Source of the DNA: Mytilisepta virgata | Taxonomy: Eukaryota > Mollusca > Bivalvia > Mytilida > Mytilidae | Assembly (NCBI GenBank): GCA_028015205.1 | Contig: CM051516.1 | Coordinates: forward strand, 30,146,230-30,210,229 | DNA length: 64,000 nucleotides | Reading direction: 5' to 3' | Shown: piece by piece, positions 1 through 12,700 of the stretch | How positions within the stretch are numbered: the first letter of the stretch is position 1 | Layout: every line of letters starts with the position of its first letter | Program-made: the position numbers and the translations under genes | The notes under the pieces: model-generated | What the model saw: only the letters and a program-made list of their open reading frames with translations | What the model was told of the DNA's origin: nothing | The model's database searches: none

Positions 1-596
1 GTTGTCTTCAAGTTAAATTTAAAAAATCTACTTTGAAATGACTGAACTATAACTTTATGGGGATATTTAAATTAAATATAGTATTAAACTGGAACATAAT
101 AGCATAACATAGAGCTCAGCTACCTGTGTTCTGTTACTTACTTGATATTCACACATAGTTACAAGCCGAGGACTACATAAAATTAATATATATTAGCTGG
201 TCTCCTCACTGGATTCTGGAGAAGAGTATCCTGTTTAGGGCCTGGTTGGGAGTCCAAATTCTGATATGCCGACAAGATTGTGTAGATGGAAATTTGGTCT
301 AGAGGTAGGGTAAATGGTGTTCAGAGATTAATGTGATTGTAAATGGGTAGATTGTTTTGAATGCCTGGTGAGCAACACAGACTGATAATATGGAAAAATT
401 AAATATCATTAATTTCAATGAAATATATAGTTGATGTTTTTTATCCAATACAAAAATATTTTCTTATGTATGCAAAATTTTTAATAAATGTGACAAAACA
501 TATTGTGGTTATTTTGTAATATCATGAAAAATAAAAATAAATTTATTATTTCCTGTGATTTATTAATGGTGATAAGTAAGCATGGTATATTTTTAG
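1..596. repeat. Intron sequence; interspersed repeat in 1-330
   Basis: Non-coding sequence upstream of exon w1. Positions about 1-330 are the reverse complement of 51180-51430 plus 51889-51962, so this is a dispersed repeat present twice in opposite orientations. The rest, 331-596, is AT-rich intron ending in a TTTTTAG acceptor. Confidence 0.75.
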
Positions 597-764
597 ACAC
601 TCTCAGACGTTTTGGAATTGCGTGTAGCAGAAGATGAACAGGAAGGTAATGTTGCTCAGAGAAAACAGTACAGATATGAACAACTCCATGATTTACAGTC
701 CAGACTGATGTTGGTAGCTGGTAAAGCAGAGAAAGGGAAGGATGAAGTGGACAGATTTATGCTG
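597..764 (+). CDS. RNF213: RNF213-like exon w1
   Basis: Acceptor TTTTTAG and donor CTG|GTAAAT enclose 56 whole codons (phase 0 at both ends), starting TLSDVLELRVAEDEQ and containing LMLVAGKAEKGKDEVDRF. This resembles the helical segment before the AAA core of RNF213. The next resolved exon is also phase 0, but a small exon missed in the 3.4-kb gap cannot be excluded. Confidence 0.75.
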
Positions 765-3700
765 GTAAATATTAACAATTATTAACCAATGTGTTCAAAT
801 ACAGTAAAAACTGTCTAGTTGATACAAAACTGGAACTGGTCATTAATACAGGTCTAATACAGGAATTTTTTGATATTTGGCCAGTAGCTTTATGACCATG
901 AGTTGTATCGTCTCTCCTATTTTCAGGTCTGGAAAGGAACCACTTCCTGTTTGCGGATACTTATAAATTTTACAATACCTTATGTTTACATGAAATTTTT
1001 TGTCAAACTTTTCAAGTCTGTTTTTCCAATTTTCAAAATTAAAAAAGAGTGGGGGTATACTTTGCACGATAACACGTGCAAGCTCATGTTCTTTTTAATT
1101 TTTTTAAATATGTGATAAATAGATCATTACATGGCATTTTCCATATCAGCCCTGGTATCATCCCTCGACCCATATCGGACCTCGGGCTACAGCCCTCAGT
1201 CCTATATGGGAGTCTCGGGATGATTCCAGGGCCGATATGGAAAATGCTATGTAATAATCTATAATTATTGACTAACAATAGAATATAAGCCTAAAAATTA
1301 TAAAACCTGTCAATACAATACAAAATATCAAAGTACGCCAATACGACACATACCCCTCCAATATGCCGTATTGGCTAGTCAATATGACATATTGGACTGG
1401 TTAGTCAATAAAGGTATAATTGCGGAAGGTTTTCCATATTTGCTTAGTTATTGGTCCTTTGCTACCCATATTGGCTTCGCCTCAGTCCAATATGGCTTGC
1501 CTGGGACCAATAACAAAGCCAATATGGAAAACCTTACGCAATAATACTGTAGTTCTGGTTTTTGTCGAGCCTGCGACGTAAGTCGCAGAAAGCTCGACAT
1601 AGGGATAGGTGATCCGGCGGCGGCGGCGGCGTTAACTAACTTCTTAAAAGCTTTATATTTTAGAAGATGGAAGACCTGGATGCTTTATACTTTGTATATA
1701 GATGCCTTATAATAAGAAGTTTCTGTCTGTCATATATACATTGTCGTTGACCTCATTTTCATGGTTCATTGGTTATAGTGAAGTTTTTGTGTTTTGGCCT
1801 GTTTTTTGAATACTGTATGCAATAGGTCTACTATATTTGGTGTATGGAAGGATTGTAAGGTGTACATGTCCAACTGGCAGGTGTCATCTGACCTTGACCT
1901 CATTTTCATGGTTCAGTGGTTATAGTGAAGTTTTTGTGTTTTGGCCTGTTTTTCGAATACTGTATGCAATAGGTCTACTATATTTGGTGTATGGAAGGAT
2001 TGTAAGGTGTACATGTCCAACTGGCAGGTGTCATCTGACCTTGACCTCATTTTCATGGTTCAGTGGTTTTAGTGAAGTTTTTGTGTTTTGGCCTGTTTTT
2101 CGAATACTGTATGCAATAGGTCTACTATATTTGGTGTATTGAAGGATTGTAAGGTGTACATGTCCAACTGGCAGGTGTCATCTGACCTTGACCTCATTTT
2201 CATGGTTCAGTGGTTATAGTGAAGTTTTTGTGTTTTGACCTGTTTATCGAATACTGTATGCAATAGGTCTACTATATTTGGTGTATGGAAGGATTGTAAG
2301 GTGTACATGTCCAACTGGCAGGTGTCATCTGACCTTGACCTCATTTTCATGGTTCAGTGGTTATAGTTAAGTTTTTGTGTTTTGACCTGTTTTTTTTCGA
2401 ATACTGTATGCAATAGGTCTACTATATTTGGTGTATGGAAGGATTGTAGGATGTACATGTCCAACTGGCAGGTGTCATCTGACCTTGACCTCATTTTCAT
2501 GGTTCAGTGGTTATAGTTAAGTTTTTGTGTGTTGGCCTGTTTTTCGAATACTGTATGCAATATGTCCGATAGCATTTACTTTCATTAGAAATACACGACA
2601 GGCGAGACATTTTTGTGTGTCCACTCTTGTTCTGTATAAAACCTGTATTAATGACCCGTTCTCAGACACATGGAATTGTATTAAATAGACAATTTATAAT
2701 GTACATGTATTTAAGTCATAATACAGGATCAATATCAAAACACCCATTTAATAATACTATATTATCTATCTTGTTACTTTTGAGATATTTTAGCATAAGA
2801 GTATTTTGTTAAACCAATGGGTGTCATTATCTGTGTTTGTCCATACAAGATGGTTTCTGTTCATTATTGCAATGAGCAAGTAAAATATGGAATATAATGA
2901 CATTTGAGTTGTAAGATTCAAATATAGTTTGAATTTCGGTTTTGATGTTTTTTAAATCATGAGATATGACCATTGATTTTTAAAAAAAAAATTTTGCCTC
3001 CTGCTGCAAAACAGAGTAGGGCATATAATGATGCTGATGTCCGCCCATGTCTGACTTTAGCAGTGCTCCTACCTCTAAATCTCTCAATTGATTTTGATAA
3101 TTTATGTGAAAGGTATATAGGTTAGGAATGTTTTGGACAAGTTCAAGATCAGCACCAACTGATTAATTTTCTTATAGTTGTTCCCCTTTGAACAGTAATA
3201 TGGGAAATTGATATTGTAAGCCTTCTTGGGTTTCATGTCTCAACAGATTTTAATAAAATTTATGTCAAAGGTTTATATCAGCATTGGCTTGGACAAGTTA
3301 AAAAATCAGCACAGACATTAATTTTCTAATAGTCATTCTGTTGGAACAGTAAAATATTTTGAAAATTGACTTGGTCAAGATTATGACTTTTGATGGCATT
3401 CATTTTTCTGTGAACAATGCAGCATAGTAATCTGGAGAAATATCGCTGTTTTTATAGGCTAAAATTTGAACTAATTTTGTAAACTTCTACAATGATTTTA
3501 TGGAATTATGAGTAATAAAAGTTTCTTTATGGAATTCATCAGTGTGTAATCTAAATAAACTCGCTCACAAACTATACATGAATTTAGACCATTCAGTGAG
3601 TTGGTCTCATTGACACACTTAGTTTTTTTTATATCCATAAAACTAAAAATTCATGTATAATGTAATATTGTATGAATTTGTTTATGCCCCAGGCCGGGCA

Positions 3701-6700
3701 TATAGTTGTACGGTCTGTCCGTCCATCTGTTGTGCCGTCCATATGAGGTTAAGGTTCAGGTTTAAGGTAGTTTTTCATGAAGGAGTTATGGTATCATCAT
3801 GAAACTTTGTACATGGATAGCTTGTGATATGAACAGCAGCATTTTAATGTGAAATGGATGCTGTGACCTTGACGTCATAGGTCATTGACTTTGAATTTAT
3901 TATATAGAATTTCGATATTAGAATCCAGTTTAAGGTAGTTTTTCATGAAGTAATTAAGATAGTATTTCATCTACCCTGTCAGTTGGGACTTCAAAGTCAA
4001 CAAAATACACATGTAATTCTATTTACTAAATACTTACATCATTGGCAGGACATGTTGTGTCCATTGGACACATATATACTTGTTTGCATAGTATTAATTT
4101 GCATGATATATTGTGGTCCTTTGACATTTCAGATCTTAGATTCAGTTGTTAGACTAGGAAATATCTATACAAAGTTAGTTGAAGAGGGTTGCGTTTTATT
4201 TTCACAATGGCATGTGAAATTTCTGTGTGACAGTCATAGAAAAGCCTGCGCATTCATATACTTTGGTCAAGGAGAAGACCGTCATATGCTGAAAGGAAGA
4301 GCTGATGAGGACCATGAAGATGTTAGTGCCATCATACCAAAGTTAGCCAAATTTCTTGAACATTGTCATGAAAAATGGCTGACCTACATTGATCAGAAAA
4401 GAGAGAAGTATTATTATTTGAACTTCTTCACAATTGATCAGATGGTCATTTTGCAGCAAGAGCTTGTTAAAATTGGATCCAATCAAGAGCCGTCTGCTTT
4501 AATTTTCCCTTTGTTATCTGCTGTAAAACATGGATGTACTCAAGAGGATTTGGTAAAAGCAATGTCAGAGGCAAAAGCTGATGTTGACAGACTTGATAAC
4601 GAAAGACAGACTGAGATGGAAACAAGAGACAGCGAAGAAGACAATATGGTAGTTGAAGAGGAACCAGATAATTTAAAAGTCGGTAGATTTTTAGATGAAA
4701 TGATTAGAGCTGGATATTCCTTAGACATAGCAAAGGAAGCATTGAAGCATGTCGAACCTGACGAGATTGATGAAGGTAATTTATGTAAGCAAAATAAATA
4801 GTATTGAACAATAGTATGTAAATGGGACAGGGAATTTGGGTCATCTGACAATAAGAAAAATATCTTTAATTTGTCACAATAGGTTAAAACCACATTGGCA
4901 TATTTTTATGGCTTTCAACAGTAAGCTATAGCAGACATCACATTATAAACATTATCTGGTCTTTTAAACATTTCATTGATTTTTGCATCATGTATGACAT
5001 CACCGCAAGCAAATGTGATGTTGCAGAATATGTGTTCTGTTTCTAAAAGTTTAATCCATGTTGACTTTTGAGACATACTGAATTGTTATTTCAAAAGTAC
5101 AGAATAGTAATGAAAGTCTCGGACTTTGTGGGACACATGGCAGATTTTTATACGACCGCAAAATTTTTGCGGTCGTATATTGGTATGACGTTGGCGTCGT
5201 CGTCTGCGTCATCGTCGTCCGTCGTCAGCGTCGTCGTCCGAAGACATTTGGTTTTCGCACTATAACTTTAGTATCTTAGAAATCTATGAAATTTAAACAC
5301 AAGGTTTATGACCACAAAAGGAAGGTTGGGATTGATTTTGGGAGTTTTGGTCCCAACAGTTTAAGAATTAGGGGCCAAAAAAGGGCCCAATAAGCATTTT
5401 TCTTGGTTTTCGCACAATAACTCTAGTATAAGTAAATAGAAATCTATGAAATTTTAACACAAGGTTTATGACCACAAAAGGAAGGTTGGGATTGTTTTTG
5501 GGAGTTTTGGTCCCAACAGTTTAGGAATTAGGGGCTAAAAAACGGCCCAAATAAGCATTTTTCTTGGTTTTTGCACAATAACTTTAGTATAAGTAAATAG
5601 AAATCTATGAAATTTAAACACAAGGTTTATGACCACAAAAGGAAGGTTGGGATTGATTTTTGGAGTTTTGGTCCCAACAGTTTAGGAATTAGGGGCCAAA
5701 AGGGTCCAAAATTAAACTTTGTTTGATTTCATTGAAAATTGAACTATTGGGGTTCTTTGATATGCCGTATCTAACCGCGCATTTAGATTCTTAATTTTTG
5801 GTCCCGTTTTCAAATTGGTCTACATTAAGGTCCAAAGGGTCCAAAATTAAACTTAGTTTGATTTTAACAAAAATTGAATTCTTGGGGTTCTTTGATATGC
5901 TGAATCTAAACATGTACTTAGTTTTTTTATTATGGGACCAGTTTTCAAGTTGGTCCAAATCGGGGTCCAAAATTAAACTTTGTTTAATTCATCGAAAATT
6001 GAACTATTGGGGTTCTTTGATATGCCGAATCTAACCGTGCATTTAGATTCTTAATTTTTGGTCCCGTTTTCAAATTGGTCTACATTAAGGTCCAAAGGGT
6101 CCAAAATTAAACTTAGTTTGATTTTAACAAAAATTGAATTCTTTGGGTTCTTTGATATGCTGAATCTAAACATGTACTTAGTTTTTTTATTATGGGCCCA
6201 GTTTTCAAGTTGGTCCAAATCGGGGTCCAAAATTAAACTTTGTTTGATTTCATCGAAAATTGAACTATTGGGGTTCTTTGATATGCCGAATCTAACCGTG
6301 CATTTAGATTCTTAATTTTTGGTCCCGTTTTCAAATTGGTCTACATTAAGGTCCAAAGGGTCCAAAATTAAACTTAGTTCGATTTTAACAAAAATTGAAT
6401 TTTTGGGGTTCTTTGATATGCTGAATCTAAACATGTACTTAGTTTTTTTATTATGGGCCGAGTTTTCAAGTTGGTCCAAATCGAGGTCCAAAATTAAAGC
6501 TAAAAAGGGGGTAAATTATTTTTTTTTTTGGGGGGGGGGGCAATTCTCCACAGCATATTGTATTACACAAAAGCAAAAAATTGAATATAAATTCAAATCA
6601 TATGACCAATTCTAAGTTCTTTATTTCAGTTATTCTGTGTCAGAAACCTATTATGTGTCAAATATTTGAAGAAATTTTCAATTGCACAGTATTGCGCAAT

Positions 6701-9700
6701 AGCAAGAAATTGATATGTGTGCCCTGTTATCAAAACTTTATTATTAACAAATTCCATTGGAAATTTGCCAATATAAAATGTGCTGATGAAGCTTTTTTGT
6801 TTATCTTATCTAAACTGCTTTTAATATGTATATGTAAAACTTGCCATCCATGACTATGATGTCATTTTCTATTTTAATATGTTATGGTGTATTTAAATGG
6901 GCTGTTATGGTTGCAAAGTATAAAGAAATGGGGGGGGGGGGGGGGGGGGGTTGAAAACAAAATTTGGGGGGGGGGGGGGTAAATGAGAAATTGGGGAGGG
7001 GGTAATTTTTTCTCATTTCATATTTCATAAATTAAAAAGAAAATTTCAAATTTTTTTTAGCAAAAAAAAGGGGGGGGGTTACAATAAATTTTATTGTTTT
7101 TTGTTTTTTTTTTGGGAGGGGGGTCAATGTGCAACTTCATAGTGTATTGCACAAAAGCTAAAAAAAGGGGTAAATTATTATTATTTTTTTTTGGGGGGGG
7201 GGCAATTCTCCACAGCATATTGTATTACACAAAAGCAAAAAATTGAATATAAATTCAAATCATATGACCAATTTTAAGTTCTTTGATTTCAGTTATTCTG
7301 TGTCAGAAACCTATTATGTGTCAAATATTTGAAGAAATTTTCAATTACACAGTATTGCGCAATAGCAAGAAATTGATATGTGTGCCCAATTTTAAATTTT
7401 AAATTGGTTATTTCTGATTTATATATAAAAACAAATAATACTGATATGGTTTGAATAGGTAAATTAAAAATTTTTAAGTTGTTAGACAACATTCATTCTG
7501 TGTCAGAAACCTATGCTGTGTCAAATATTTATTCACAATCCAAATTCAGTATTGTATCAAGCTTGAATGTTGTGTTCATAATTGCCCCAACTATTCAGGG
7601 TTCGACATCTGCGGTCGTATCTAGCTGCGCCCAGCGGAGCATTTTATTTTTATTATGGGCCCAGTTTTCAAGTTGGTCCAAATCAGGGTCCAAAATTAAA
7701 CTTTGTTTGATTTCATTGAAAATTGAACTATTGGGGTTCTTTGATATGCCGATTCTAACCGTGCATTTAGATTCTTAATTTTTGGTCCCGTTTTCAAATT
7801 GGTCTACATTAAGGTCCAAAGGGTCCAAAATTAAACTTAGTTTGATTTTAACAAAAATTGAATTCTTGGGGTTCTTTGATATGCTGAATCTAAACATGTA
7901 CTTAGTTTTTTTATTATGGGCCCAGTTTTCAAGTTGGTCCAAATCAGGGTCCAAAATTAAACTTTGTTTGATTTCATCGAAAATTGAACTATTGGGGTTC
8001 TTTGATATGCCGAATCTAACCGTGCATTTAGATTCTTAATTTTTGGTCCCGTTTTCAAATTGGTCTACATTAAGGTCCAAAGGGTCCAAAATTAAACTTA
8101 GTTTGATTTTAACAAAAATTGAATTCTTGGGGTTCTTTGATATGCTGAATCTAAACATGTACTTAGTTTTTTTTATTATGGGTCCAGTTTTCAAGTTGGT
8201 CCAAATTGGGGTCCAAAATTAAAACTAAAAAAGGGGTAAATTATTTTTTTTTTTTTTTTGGGGGGGGGGGGGGGGGGGGCAATTCGCCACAGCATATTGT
8301 ATTGCACAAGAAGCAAAAAATTGAATATAAATTCAAATCATATGACCAATTCTAAGTTCTTTGATTTCAGTTATTCTGTGTCAGAAACCTATTATGTGTC
8401 AAATATTTGAAGAAATTTTCAATTGCACAGTATTGTGCAATAGCAAGAAATTGATATGTGTGCCCTGTTATCAAAACTTTATTATTAACAAATTCCATTG
8501 GAAATTTGCCAATAACTCTAGTTTAATGAACGTATATATAAAATGTGCTGATGAAGCTTTTTTGTTTATCTCATCTAAACTGCTTTTAAATTATGCATAT
8601 TTAAAATTTGCCATCCATGACTATGATGTCATTTTCTATTTTAATATGTTATGGTATATTTAAATGGGCTGTTATGGTTGCAAAGTATAAAGAAATGGGG
8701 GGGGGGGGGGGGGGGTTGAAAACAAAATTTAGGGGGGGGGGGGGGGGGGGGGTAAATGAGAAATTGGGGAGGAGGCAATTTCTTTCTCAGTTCATATTTC
8801 ATAAATTAAAAAGAAAATTTCAAATTTTTTTTAGCAAAAAAAGGGGGGGGGGGTTACAATAAATTTTATTGTTTTTTGTTTTTTTTTTTGGGGAGGGGGG
8901 TCAATGTGCAACTTCATAGCGTATTGCACAAAAGCTAAAAAAAGGGGTAAATTATTATTTTTTTTTTGGGGGGGGGGGGGAGGGGGGCAATTCTCCACAG
9001 CATATTATATTGCACAAGAAGCAAAAAATTGAATATAAATTGAAATCATATGACCAATTCCAAGTTCTTTGATTTCAGTTATTCTGTGTCAGAAACCTAT
9101 TATGTGTCAAATATTTGAAGAAATTTTCAATTGCACAGTATTGTGCAATAGCAAGAAATCTTCAATTGCACAGTATTGCGCAATAGCAAGAAATTGATAT
9201 GTGTGCCCAATTTTAAATTTTAAATTGGTTATTTCTGATTTATATATAAAAACAAATAATACTGATATGGTTTGAATAGGTAAATTAAAAATTTTTAAGT
9301 TGTTAGACAACATTCATTCTGTGTCAGAAACCTATGCTGTGTCAAATATTTATTCACAATCCAAATTCAGTATTGTATCAAGCTTGAATGTTGTGTTCAT
9401 AATTGCCCCAACTATTCAGGGTTCGACATCTGCGGTCGTATCTAGCTGCGCCCAGCACTAAGGTGAGTCATGTTGAAATTGCGTATGAATGAGAGAAACC
9501 CAATTTACATCCATACACTTATAAATGAAATGTTTTACACAGGAATAGTTTGGTGTATGGACAATGAAGACAATTTTGTACCAATGGATGAAGACCAGCC
9601 TGCACAGCCTGAGATACAAGAAGAAGTCAGATTTGCTGGGTGGACTCAGACAATCCAATCATTGGCGTCGGTAACAGGAAATCTTGTAGATCAACTTGGA

Positions 9701-12700
9701 GTTGGAACAAGGTTTGTATAATGCAGAAATGACTTGAGATCGTGTTAAATGTTGATGAAATAACAACCTTGTAACAGAATGCAAAAAGTATGAAAAGGGG
9801 TTGTTCCTAATCCTTTAATATGGGGCATGTGTCTACAGTCCTAATGGCATCATAAAAAGATATTCAGAAATTCAATTGAAACCTCAGAATGTCTTTCTTA
9901 AGAACTATATTCCTAATTGTAATGCAATACTGATTGAACAACGTTGAAAATCTCATGGCATCAAATGCACAATTGATGCCATGAAATTATTTCGCAAGCG
10001 CAGACGTTACTTCCGACGTTTTAAAGAGATATTTTGAGATCTGCATTACAATGGAGATAACAGTATTGTATTTTATTATTTGATGGCATCAGTTGATGAT
10101 TTGATGGTTGGAAATATCCGTTTACTGGCTCCGCTAACATGTCGCCAGTAAACTCACTTTCTGACCGTTAATTAATAAAATACAATACAGTTTTCACCTA
10201 AATATAATACAACTGACATAGTCTTCTTACTTGGGACAGGCACATAAAAATATGTCAAGCTTTTCTGCAGATGGATACCTGCTCTGCATTTTATTTAGGA
10301 AAGGAAACCGGTACACTTTATTGAAGAGAAGTTAATATGGGATGAAGTTCTCATTGTGGTATACATTTTCTGTAAGAGTTGTTCTGTTGAAATTACTATT
10401 GGGAAGAAGGTCATCTCAAACTCTTATTTTCATGCTGGTCATGTTTTTTATTTTATAAAAGATCTTTTAAGATAACCCTGTTTTCTACAGAACCTTTACA
10501 TGACAACAACTGAACAGTAAAAAGAAAACACAAACCAAATACACTGTATACTTAAAGATTGAAGATATTTCAAAACTAAGGTACATCATAAGTCTATTTG
10601 TACTTACAGTGAGAATGCTGTTGAAAAACTTATTAAAGCCTTGGAGGAATTATGGGAAACTTTTTTGAAATCAATCTCATCCAGTGTGTCTGATTATCTA
10701 AGTGTTGAACATCTTGGTATGATATTGACCAGACTTGCAGAAAAAGGTAGGTTTAACAATAAACAGTAACATTCATAGTGTAGAACATCTTGGTATGATA
10801 TTGACCAAACTGGAAGAACAAGGTGAGTTTGACATCATACTGTAACATCTAGTGTGTTTGACTATCTCAGTGTTGAACATCTTGGTATGATATTGACCAG
10901 ACTGGAAGAACAAGGTAACTTTGACATCATACAGTAACATCCAGTGTGTTTGACTATCTCAGTGTTGAACATCTTGGTATGATATTGACCAGACTGGAAG
11001 AACAAGGTGAGTTTGACATCATACTGTAACATCTAGTGTGTTTGACTATCTCAGTGTTGAACATCTTGGTATGATATTGACCAGACTGGAAGAACAAGGT
11101 AACTTTGACATCATACAGTAACATCCAGAGTGTTTGACTATCTCAGTGTTGAACATCTTGGTATGATATTGACCAGACTAGAAGAACAAGGTAACTTTGA
11201 CATCATACAGTAACATCCAGTGTGTTTGACTATCTCAGTGTTGAACATCTTGGTATGATATTGACCAGACTGGAAGAACATGGTAAGTTTGACATCATAC
11301 AATAACATCCAGTGTGTTTGACTATCTCAGTGTTGAACATCTTGGTATGATATTGACCAGACTCCAAGAACAAGGTAAGTTTGACATGATACAATAACAT
11401 CCAGTGTGTTTGACTATCTCAGTGTAGAACATGGTATGATATTGACCAGACCGGAAGAACATGGTAGGTTTGACATCATACAGTAACATCCAGTGTGTTT
11501 GACTATCTCAGTGTTGAACATCTTGGTATGATATTGACCAGACTCCAAGAACAAGGTAAGTTTGACATGATACAATAACAACCAGTGTGTTTGACTATCT
11601 CAGTGTAGAACATGGTATGGTATTGACCAGACTGGAAGAACATGGTAGGTTTGACATCATACAGTAACATCCAGTGTGTTTGACTATCTCAGTGTAGAAC
11701 ATCTTGGTATGATATTGACCAGACTGGAAGAACATGGTAAGTTTGACATCATACAGTAACATCCAGAGTGTTTGACTATCTCAGTGTTGAACATCTTGGT
11801 ATGATATTGACCAGACTGGAAGAACAAGGTAACTTTGACATCATACAGTAACATCCAGTGTGTTTGACTATCTCAGTGTTGAACATCTTGGTATGATATT
11901 GACCAGACTGGAAGAACATGGTAAGTTTGACATCATACAGTAACATCCAGAGTGTTTGACTATCTCAGTGTTGAACATCTTGGTATGATATTGACCAGAC
12001 TGGAAGAACAAGGTAAGTTTGACATCATACAGTAACATCCAGTGTGTTTGACTATCTCAGTGTTGAACACCTTGGTATGATATTGACCAGACTGGAAGAA
12101 CAAGGTAACTTTGACATCATACAGTAACATCCAGTGTGTTTGACTATCTGACTTTCTAATATTCATACATATATTTTAATTTGAGGTATTAGGATTGAAG
12201 TATAAAAAGTTGAAATATTGAAGTGACTTCAAATTATTGTTAGTCATCATATAACACAATAATTTCCAAATTTACATTATTAAAAAAAATATTTTTGACT
12301 CTCAAACTATGAAACACATTCGGTAGGAAATAAAAAAAAAATTATTTAGAAGATGTAATTATCGCTGGCAATTTGGAATAAATTGACTGATCAGAAATTT
12401 GTTTTGAACTTCTCAAAACCTGACCTTCAACATTCTTTGTACAGTCATTTTATATATTAATACAATGAAACGGTTTTTAAACCTTTATTTCTTTTATGTA
12501 CACTGTACATGGTATTTTCAATACTATATTTTATTTCAGAGACCTTTATTGTAAACAGAACATTTTTACCATGCTTCAGTGCAGGAGAACCAAACTTAAT
12601 CATCTGTCAACAAAGTAAGTATTATTGATTATAATAACATAAAATTTAAGAGCAAGATTCAAAAAGTAGTAAACATCAACCGTTTAATGTTAAAAAAAAA

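Noticed and set aside
1837..2142. 101-codon open frame with a duplicated block
   Set aside because: Product of the 147-bp tandem repeat (49 codons per unit), with no independent coding evidence.
10747..12160. A run of duplicated small exons
   Set aside because: Units have donors but no pyrimidine tract plus AG before the exon-like part, so they cannot be spliced as separate exons.
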